Shown here one piece after another: positions 1 through 4,584 of a stretch of 5,290 bases of DNA. The position numbers and the translations under genes were made by a program. The DNA comes from an uncultured Lachnospiraceae bacterium (lineage in GTDB: Bacteria; Bacillota; Clostridia; Lachnospirales; Lachnospiraceae): NCBI GenBank assembly GCA_947177105.1, contig CAMWTF010000207.1, positions 1-5,290 of the forward strand, read 5' to 3'. The notes beneath the pieces were generated by a model. It made no database searches. It saw nothing but the letters and a program-made list of their open reading frames with translations, and was not told the origin of the DNA. Position 1 is the stretch's first letter; every line of letters begins with the position of its first letter.

Positions 1-111
1 CCTATAATATTTGGGTTCTGTCTCCGTACTGCAATGCCCCCTGCCAGGGAGACTACTTCCGTTTTGAGACAATCTTTCATTTATTGCTTACATTTTCTGA
101 CGAAACTCTGC

Positions 112-966
112 CTAATCCCCGGCTCTGTCCCACAGCCGCTGCAGCAGCAGAGACAGGGCTCCCAGCACCAGCGCCATCAGTATGGCTCCCGCCGCCAGCT
201 TATCCATGTCCAGCCGGGTATACCAGTTCTGAAACAGGTGCTGCAATAAGTAGATATCCTGTTGAGGGTAGGCCCCGCTGACCAGGTACGCCTCCCGGAA
301 GGATTTAAAGGCATTGAGCAGAGAGAGCACTGTGATGGTGTAGGCGCTGCCCTTCAGGTTCGGCAGGATGATTCGGAAAAAGCAGCGCATCCGCCCTGCA
401 CCGTCCACCCGGGCCGCCTCGGTATACTCCCCCGGGATGGCTTTCAGCCCCGCCAGCCACAGCACCATGGTATATCCCAAATTTTTCCACACATAGCTGC
501 CCACCAGTATAATCAGCGCTGTCCGCTCTCCCATGAAATCCACATAAGTTCCCAGCCAGGCGTTCAGAAACCCCTGCTGAGAAAAAAGCAGCCGCCACAC
601 CAGCACCACCGTTGCAGCAGGTATAGCCATGGGCAGCAGGTACAAAGCCTTGAATCGCTCCAGCCTGGGTATCCGGCATATCACCAGCGCCAGCAGCAGG
701 CTCAAAATCAAAAGCAGCGGCAGACACAGCGCCAGAAAGCGCAAGGTATTGCCTGCTGCCAGCCGAAACGCCTCATTGGTAAGCACATTCCGGTAGTTGT
801 CAAGGCCCACCCACTGCCCGGACAGGGCTGTGGCAAAGGATCGCCGCAGCACGTCCCCGGTGGGAAGCAGCACCAGATAACCCACCCCCAGCAGACTGGG
901 AGCCAGGAACCAAAGTCCCCGGCTCCTTCTCCTCTTTTTTCGGGATTTTCTCATCCCCTTTTCCAT
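112..966 (-). CDS. ABC transporter permease, MalF/UgpA-type (carbohydrate uptake CUT1-like), 284 aa
   Basis: This is a cytoplasmic-membrane permease subunit of an ABC importer, probably for a sugar or oligosaccharide. The N-terminus is very basic (residues 1-17), followed by about six hydrophobic segments near residues 18-36, 74-98, 106-127, 150-172, 205-225 and 258-278. The cytoplasmic EAA loop that docks on the ATPase matches the family consensus EAA-x3-G-x9-I-x-L-P exactly: E183 A184 A185, G189, I199, L201, P202. A length of 284 aa is usual for the first (MalF/UgpA) permease of CUT1 systems. The start at 966 is supported by GAGG five bases upstream (972-975); the later ATG at codon 5 is less well placed. 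The gene lies downstream of the solute-binding lipoprotein on the same strand, after a 191-base gap holding a hairpin. No ATPase gene is visible; in many Firmicutes a shared MsmK-type ATPase is encoded elsewhere. The substrate cannot be read from the sequence. Confidence 0.95.
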   Translation of the reverse strand: MEKGMRKSRKKRRRSRGLWFLAPSLLGVGYLVLLPTGDVLRRSFATALSGQWVGLDNYRNVLTNEAFRLAAGNTLRFLALCLPLLLILSLLLALVICRIPRLERFKALYLLPMAIPAATVVLVWRLLFSQQGFLNAWLGTYVDFMGERTALIILVGSYVWKNLGYTMVLWLAGLKAIPGEYTEAARVDGAGRMRCFFRIILPNLKGSAYTITVLSLLNAFKSFREAYLVSGAYPQQDIYLLQHLFQNWYTRLDMDKLAAGAILMALVLGALSLLLQRLWDRAGD

Positions 967-989
967 TTTTACCTCTTCCCCGCATAACT

Positions 990-1013
990 GGAGTTTGGCC
1001 TAAGCCAAACTCC
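990..1013 (-). other. Perfect 10-bp hairpin just upstream of the permease ribosome binding site
   Basis: On the minus-strand transcript the arms GGAGUUUGGC and GCCAAACUCC pair perfectly over 10 bp around a 4-base loop. The 3' foot is 14 bases before the GAGG that serves the permease gene. There is no U-tract on either side, so it is not a standard intrinsic terminator. Stable hairpins between binding-protein and permease genes are known to protect the upstream message or reduce downstream expression, as between malE and malF of E. coli. A similar role here is inferred from position only. Confidence 0.6.
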
Positions 1014-1122
1014 TGCTGCGCCCGTGTTATTGCGTCTATACGTATGCCCGACTCACCGGACATTATTACATTTCCGATTTTCCTCATTCCTGCATATACA
1101 TAGTATATCTGAGACAAACTCC
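990..1122. repeat. Structured intergenic element with inverted ends (possible small dispersed repeat)
   Basis: This 133-base block fills most of the gap between the lipoprotein and permease genes. It begins with GGAGTTTG (990-997) and ends with the exact inverse CAAACTCC (1115-1122); allowing one mismatch the ends match over 10 bases. Inside are a perfect hairpin at 990-1013, a smaller inverted repeat ATATAC/GTATAT around a 3-base loop (1094-1108), and the palindrome ATACGTAT near 1037. On the minus strand the sequence GGAGTTTG-k-CT-y-AG also occurs twice as a direct repeat (1122-1109 and 1013-1000, 12 of 14 matching). Terminal inverted repeats with internal structure resemble a MITE or other dispersed intergenic repeat, but no target-site duplication is visible and only one copy lies in the window. 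An operon-internal structured RNA is the main alternative. Confidence 0.4.
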
Positions 1123-1157
1123 CGACGGGCCTGCCATATTGCGCCGACCGCCTTGCG

Positions 1158-3467
1158 TCACTCCGCCAGATAGAGGGCCACTTTCTTTTCAATGGCTTTC
1201 ACGGCCTCCTCCACGGTCAGCTCCCCGTCCAGCGCTTTCTGCCCCTCCTCTATCACAGCCTCAAATACCCGGCTGTCGCACTGGCTGATGCCCTGACAGG
1301 TCTCCATCAGCTGCCTGAGCGCTTCTATGGCCTCCTGGCCAGGAGGATTCACATTGATCATCTGATCAACGCCTTCAATATCCACAAAGCTCATGGCGGC
1401 GCTAAAGCCTTCTTCCCACTCCTTGGCTGCCTGGGCCTCCAGGGCATCCCAGTTGGTGGAACCGCCATACATATAACTGTCCTCCACAAACTGCGTGGAC
1501 AGTGCGTATGCCACCAGCTCCAATGCCTGATCCTTTACTTTGGACGCTTCGTTCACCGCCAATATATTGGATGCCTGCCCCTGGAACTGGGATTGTCCCG
1601 GCATGGGCACAAAGTCCATTTCCAGCATTTTTAACATTTCCACCACAGAACTGTAGCCTCCCATGGTGGAGAGATTGTTATCTATCATACCTATGGCGTA
1701 GGGCTGGTGGAAGTATAGGGCATTGCTCAACTGATTGCTGGCCTCCGTCCGGGTTACCGGCTTGCTGTTCATATACACCTGCAGCATTTCCATGGATTCC
1801 TGTTCCTTGGCCGTCAGTCCGGACAGCTGGGCCTCATAAATCCGCTTGGACAGGGTCAAAAATTCCTGTATGGCCTCCCGGTTCACGCCGCCGTTTTGGT
1901 TCATCCAGCTGCCCATGGAACCTATGGCCAGAAGTCTGAGCGCATCTTCCGCCCTGCCGAAGCCAAACAGTGACCCCTCCGGTCGGGAGGCCCTGGCTGC
2001 CTCCGCCAGTTTCGCCAGCTGCTCCAAGCTGGCAAGACCCTGTATTTTGTCCTTGTCTCCCATCAGCACGGGCACGGCCATAGACATAGGCATGGCGTAC
2101 TGCCCTCCGTTTCTTTCATAAGATGCCCGCACCGCGTCCATATAGCGCTCCCCTGTGCCGTCAAGAGTGGCTGTCAGATCCGCCAGCACCCCTTTCTCCA
2201 CATAGGTGTCATAGGGAAGGTCATCCAACAGCAGCACATCCGGGCCGTTGCCCGTAGCCAGTTCCGTACTCAGAACTTTCATGGCGTCCTCTCTGGTCAT
2301 GCCTGTGTCCTCACCCAGGGGATGCTCGTAGGTGATATAGAAATCCGGATGGGCCTGCCCAAAGGCACTGACCACTCTCCTGATATCATCATCCTCATAA
2401 AGTCCCCATACGCGTAAAAAATTCTCCGGCACCGCGGATATTGTGGGATCATAGACATACTTCTTCAATTGACCGCCGCTGTAGAGCACCCAGAATGCAT
2501 CCCCCAACTGTACCATACTCACAAACTCCTTAAGGGGATCGCTCATGCTGCACAGAGAACCGTCTATCAGCTGCTCCATGGTGCTGCCATAGAGGGTGTG
2601 ATGGTAAAGTCCCTTGTCAGTCAGCACATACAACCCCTCGTCCTCCGCCTGGGGCATATAGAGCAGATAGGGACGGCTGTTCACATCCCCATACGATCCC
2701 AGCCAGGGCTCCAGAAATTCACTCAGCGCAGTATCCTGCTCCGCCATCTTGTTCTCCTCCAGATCATAGATCTGCAGTTCCGACCCTTGGATCAACAAAT
2801 ATTTTCCGCAGATAGACAGATAATCGCACCTTACTTCCGCCAGCACCTCCAGACTTCCGTCCTGGCCGTTCACACGGTAAACACGGCTGCTGGATCCCAG
2901 ATAAAAGACACCCTCCCTATCGCAGACCACCGTGTGAATAAAATCATCACCGGACAGTTCCAGGGGAATGCTGCTGCCGTCCGCCAGGTACAGATTATGG
3001 AAATAGCTGTATGAATCATAATTGGTATTCCCCGCCTCATCCTTAGAAAACTCTATATAACCTGCTATAGCATCCCCCGCCTGGTTCCGCAAAAAATAGC
3101 TTTCTGCGCCCACCGTCAGTCTCTCCTGTAATTTCTCCGGAACCTGGCTGACCATCTGCCAGTTCTGACCCTGATCCTGAGAGCGGTACAGGGAGCCGTC
3201 CCAGGCAACGAGTTCCAGGCCGTCATCGGTAAGCCGCATATCCCGTCCAAAATCTATTTCTTCGGGCAGAGCAATGTCCGACTCCATATAGCGCCCCATA
3301 GTCTTTTGGTCATTTTCGGCGCCGCCGTCCTGTCCTTCTGTATTCCCCGCTACGCCGGTCTGCCCTGCCAGGCTGTCCCCGCCTAGACTCTCGCTGGGGC
3401 CGCAGCCTGTAAGCAACAGGGCCGCAGCCAGCCCCAACGCCAGTATTTTCTTCGTTCTTTTCCACAT
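1158..3467 (-). CDS. Extracellular solute-binding lipoprotein with N-terminal beta-propeller-like domain, 769 aa
   Basis: This is a membrane-anchored, extracytoplasmic receptor that probably delivers substrate to the adjacent permease. The start is set at 3467, giving MWKRTKKI, a hydrophobic signal segment and lipobox LLTGC with lipidated Cys22; an in-frame ATG at 3518 would add 17 residues that spoil the signal peptide. Residues 23-60 are a Gly/Ser/Asp-rich linker. Residues about 75-345 are beta-rich, with repeated short strands around 'GLYVLTDKGLYHH' and 'VFYLGSSSRVYRV', and one clear BNR/Asp-box S96-x-D98-x-G100-x-x-W103, which suggests a beta-propeller. From about 350 the protein reads as a family 1 binding protein: 'GPDVLLLDDLPYDTYVEKG' at 408-426, 'QYAMPMSMAVPVLMGD' at 456-471, and a helical C-terminus ending 'EEAVKAIEKKVALYLAE'. 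At 769 aa it is far longer than the usual 400-450 aa. The binding-protein call is firm, the propeller is a pattern-level inference, and the ligand is unknown. Confidence 0.93.
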   Translation of the reverse strand: MWKRTKKILALGLAAALLLTGCGPSESLGGDSLAGQTGVAGNTEGQDGGAENDQKTMGRYMESDIALPEEIDFGRDMRLTDDGLELVAWDGSLYRSQDQGQNWQMVSQVPEKLQERLTVGAESYFLRNQAGDAIAGYIEFSKDEAGNTNYDSYSYFHNLYLADGSSIPLELSGDDFIHTVVCDREGVFYLGSSSRVYRVNGQDGSLEVLAEVRCDYLSICGKYLLIQGSELQIYDLEENKMAEQDTALSEFLEPWLGSYGDVNSRPYLLYMPQAEDEGLYVLTDKGLYHHTLYGSTMEQLIDGSLCSMSDPLKEFVSMVQLGDAFWVLYSGGQLKKYVYDPTISAVPENFLRVWGLYEDDDIRRVVSAFGQAHPDFYITYEHPLGEDTGMTREDAMKVLSTELATGNGPDVLLLDDLPYDTYVEKGVLADLTATLDGTGERYMDAVRASYERNGGQYAMPMSMAVPVLMGDKDKIQGLASLEQLAKLAEAARASRPEGSLFGFGRAEDALRLLAIGSMGSWMNQNGGVNREAIQEFLTLSKRIYEAQLSGLTAKEQESMEMLQVYMNSKPVTRTEASNQLSNALYFHQPYAIGMIDNNLSTMGGYSSVVEMLKMLEMDFVPMPGQSQFQGQASNILAVNEASKVKDQALELVAYALSTQFVEDSYMYGGSTNWDALEAQAAKEWEEGFSAAMSFVDIEGVDQMINVNPPGQEAIEALRQLMETCQGISQCDSRVFEAVIEEGQKALDGELTVEEAVKAIEKKVALYLAE

Positions 3468-3479
3468 ATTCCTGTCATT

Positions 3480-3485
3480 CCTCCT
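3480..3485 (-). promoter_or_regulatory. Ribosome binding site AGGAGG for the solute-binding lipoprotein
   Basis: AGGAGG on the minus strand lies 12 bases before the ATG at 3467, a longer spacing than usual. An out-of-frame ATG at 3478 is only one base from the site and opens a short frame, so it is an unlikely start. The site sits 12 bases downstream of the proximal leader hairpin, close enough for leader folding to influence ribosome access. Confidence 0.75.
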
Positions 3486-3489
3486 ATTA

Positions 3490-3587
3490 TAAGTTCCGCA
3501 TATTCCCCCACAGCTCACTAACCTAGTGATGAATGTATGGCCCCTTTGGCGTCCCTACATTCATCAGTGAGCTGCGCGGGAACATGC
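3490..3587 (-). repeat. Tandem hairpin repeat, copy 1 (intact stem)
   Basis: This copy forms a 90-base hairpin (3498-3587). The outer stem 3498-3510 pairs with 3575-3587, the middle 9-bp stem 3511-3519 pairs with 3566-3574, and the inner 10-bp stem 3528-3537 pairs with 3556-3565. There is an 8-base one-sided bulge (3520-3527) and an 18-base loop (3538-3555). As minus-strand RNA only one position in the 32-bp stem is a true mismatch (G opposite G), with two G-U wobbles. On the plus strand those wobbles become A-C mismatches, so the minus-strand transcript folds better. Bases 3490-3551 are identical to 3593-3654 in copy 2. It could be a REP/MITE-type element or a dedicated leader RNA. Confidence 0.85.
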
Positions 3588-3592
3588 TGTTT

Positions 3593-3689
3593 TAAGTTCC
3601 GCATATTCCCCCACAGCTCACTAACCTAGTGATGAATGTATGGCCCCTTTGGCGCCCTACATTTATCAACTCGCCGTCCCGGAATCTGC
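3593..3689 (-). repeat. Tandem hairpin repeat, copy 2 (diverged 5' arm, fold partly kept)
   Basis: This copy starts 103 bases after copy 1 on the plus-strand numbering. Its first 62 bases (3593-3654) are identical to copy 1, and the next 13 match with one substitution after a one-base deletion. The other arm (3668-3689) is much changed but can still pair: 3601-3609 with 3681-3689 (8 of 9), 3613-3617 with 3673-3677 (one wobble), and 3631-3640 with 3658-3667 (9 of 10). In the transporter transcript this copy is made first, beginning about 10 bases after the predicted start. A partial duplication that later diverged, or a copy inserted beside an older related hairpin, would both fit. Confidence 0.75.
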
Positions 3690-3705
3690 TGCTCTTGATG
3701 GTTAC

Positions 3706-3714
3706 AGTATAGCA
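3706..3714 (-). promoter_or_regulatory. Extended -10 promoter for the lipoprotein-permease unit
   Basis: On the minus strand TGc-TATACT forms an extended -10 element (TG at 3714-3713, hexamer 3711-3706), predicting a start near 3699. The expected -35 position (3734-3729) reads AGGCGG and does not resemble TTGACA. That position instead overlaps the tandem TTARAG sites, as expected for a promoter that needs an activator. Confidence 0.65.
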
Positions 3715-3721
3715 GGCGATT

Positions 3722-3749
3722 CTCTAAACCGCCTCTAAGCATTCTTAAA
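3722..3749 (-). promoter_or_regulatory. Response-regulator operator facing the transporter: three TTARAG-like half-sites, 11-bp period
   Basis: Read on the minus strand the half-sites are TTTAAG (3749-3744), TTAGAG (3738-3733) and TTAGAG (3727-3722), each starting exactly 11 bases after the previous one. Direct repeats with about one helical turn between them are typical of OmpR/PhoB-family regulators binding as head-to-tail dimers. The last half-site ends 10 bases before the -10 hexamer. The neighbouring response regulator is the obvious candidate ligand; this is inferred from position and the matching sites at its own promoter. Confidence 0.65.
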
Positions 3750-3797
3750 TTTTGCTCTATTAGTCTGCCGCTGGCGGAAAAACAATTTCAGAAAATA

Positions 3798-3814
3798 TTA
3801 AAGAAATTTTAGAG
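3798..3814 (+). promoter_or_regulatory. Response-regulator operator facing the regulator operon: two TTARAG half-sites, 11-bp period
   Basis: TTAAAG (3798-3803) and TTAGAG (3809-3814) are direct repeats 11 bases apart on the plus strand. They fit the same consensus as the three sites on the opposite strand facing the transporter. The second ends exactly 10 bases before the plus-strand -10 hexamer. Autoregulation by the downstream response regulator is the likely meaning. Confidence 0.6.
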
Positions 3815-3821
3815 AAAACTA

Positions 3822-3830
3822 TGTTAATAT
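3822..3830 (+). promoter_or_regulatory. Extended -10 promoter for the response regulator-kinase operon
   Basis: TGt-TAATAT (TG at 3822-3823, hexamer 3825-3830) is an extended -10 element predicting a start near 3837 and a leader of about 45 bases. No -35 box is present at 3802-3807 (AGAAAT). An alternative -10, TAGGAT at 3830-3835, is weaker. The downstream leader carries AAGGA at 3866-3870, 11 bases before the regulator ATG. Confidence 0.6.
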
Positions 3831-3881
3831 AGGATAGAAAAAGATTGCCTGAAATAATTTGCGGAAAGGAATTGTCTTGGA

Positions 3882-4556
3882 ATGCGCATTTTGCTGATCG
3901 AGGATGATGAAAAGCTAAGCGAGGCTCTATGCTGTGCCCTGCGGCAGGAAGGATATGAGGTGGATGCCTGTCTGGACGGGCAGGAGGGATTGTATTATAT
4001 GGAGACGGGTACGGCGGATCTAGTGCTGCTGGACCGGATGCTGCCCGGTTTGTCCGGCACGGAACTGCTGCAGCAGCGGCGAAAGGCCGGGGACACCACT
4101 CCGGTACTGATGCTGACAGCCATGGGCACCCTGTCTGACCGGATCACGGGACTGGATCAGGGGGCCGACGATTATCTGGTCAAACCCTTTGCCATGGAGG
4201 AGCTGATGGCAAGAATCCGAAGCCTCTCCCGCCGGGGAGGCGGCTTCCATGTGGTAAATGACGAACTGGCCTGGGGAGACTTAAAGCTGTCCGAGTCCTC
4301 CTGCCAACTCCAGGGACCCGATGGAGAATGTACCCTGTCCCGCCGGGAATGCGGACTTCTCTGTGCCCTTCTGCGCCATCCCAGGCAGACCCTGGGCCGC
4401 AGCCAGCTTCTTCTCAGCGTCTGGGGACCGGACACCGAGGTGGAGGATGGCAATCTGGACAACTATATCTTCTTCCTGCGCCGCAGACTGCGCAGCATAA
4501 ATTCCCACGTGACGATCCAGACCGTCCGGGGGGTGGGATACCGGTTGGAGGAATAG
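3882..4556 (+). CDS. OmpR/PhoB-family response regulator, 224 aa
   Basis: This is a cytoplasmic DNA-binding regulator activated by phosphorylation. The receiver domain spans residues 1-115 and has every key residue: acidic pair D8/D9, phospho-acceptor D51 in 'LVLLDRMLPG', T79 in 'MLTAMG', and K101 in 'YLVKPF'. A short linker leads to a winged-helix domain (about 126-224) ending in the typical 'TIQTVRGVGYRLEE'; 'NLDNYIFFLRRRLR' (191-204) corresponds to the recognition helix of this family. The length is normal for the family. The ATG at 3882 gives the canonical 'MRILLIEDDE' start, with AAGGA 11 bases upstream. The histidine kinase follows 28 bases downstream in the same operon. OmpR-type regulators bind direct repeats of the kind found in front of both this gene and the divergent transporter, so it probably controls both units. 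A rarer alternative is that it acts only on distant genes. Confidence 0.96.
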   Translation: MRILLIEDDEKLSEALCCALRQEGYEVDACLDGQEGLYYMETGTADLVLLDRMLPGLSGTELLQQRRKAGDTTPVLMLTAMGTLSDRITGLDQGADDYLVKPFAMEELMARIRSLSRRGGGFHVVNDELAWGDLKLSESSCQLQGPDGECTLSRRECGLLCALLRHPRQTLGRSQLLLSVWGPDTEVEDGNLDNYIFFLRRRLRSINSHVTIQTVRGVGYRLEE

Positions 4557-4584
4557 CGATCCTCTGGCCCAAAAGGAGACTCTT

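Larger units (their letters stand above)
3468..3699 (-). promoter_or_regulatory. Predicted 5' leader of the transporter mRNA, built from two tandem hairpins
   Basis: If transcription starts about seven bases after the TATACT element, the first base is an A near 3699 and the untranslated leader is about 232 bases. Nearly all of it is occupied by two hairpin repeats (3601-3689, then 3498-3587), followed by a short A/U-rich stretch and AGGAGG. The 3' arm of the first hairpin is identical to that of the second. It can therefore pair with the 5' arm of the second hairpin across a 13-base loop (3588-3600), giving a structure that excludes both individual hairpins. No open frame of note is present. 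I do not recognise a known riboswitch or T-box class. Confidence 0.55.

Noticed and set aside
1..80. Open minus-strand frame starting at ATG 80 (MKDCLKTEV...) and running off the left edge, where the second permease might be expected
   Set aside because: It has only 26 codons, no ribosome binding site (the 20 bases upstream lack any purine-rich motif), and does not resemble a MalG-type permease N-terminus. The 111 bases after the permease stop show no clear gene start; they do hold a weak inverted pair GTCTCC/GGAGAC around a 22-base loop with no T-tract.
262..987. Long plus-strand frame opposite the permease gene
   Set aside because: The product is rich in His, Gln and Pro with no domain, as expected of the antisense of a GC-rich membrane-protein gene, and it has no promoter or ribosome binding site.
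990..1013. Rho-independent terminator after the lipoprotein gene
   Set aside because: The stem is strong, but neither strand has a run of T after it: the minus strand continues AGTTATGCGG and the plus strand TGCTGCGCCC.
1022..1070. tRNA-like remnant (GTGAGTCGGGCATACG resembles a reverse T-arm and translates to a GESGIR-like peptide)
   Set aside because: The conserved GGTTCGAATCC core is absent, and no acceptor, D or anticodon arms can be built around it.
800..1192. 130-codon minus-strand frame spanning the lipoprotein end, the gap and the permease start
   Set aside because: Most of it overlaps two confident genes in other frames, and its first ATG lies inside the lipoprotein gene. Only the gap portion deserved separate mention.
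2469..3014. 181-codon plus-strand frame opposite the lipoprotein gene
   Set aside because: It lies wholly antisense to a strongly supported gene, lacks a ribosome binding site and shows no recognisable motif.
3490..3689. CRISPR array
   Set aside because: There are only two copies, each about 100 bases and internally palindromic, with no short spacers and no cas genes.
3764..3780. CCGC-TG-GCGG inverted repeat followed by a run of A between the two operators
   Set aside because: The loop is only two bases and the site lies upstream of both promoters, so it cannot act as a terminator for either unit; probably chance.
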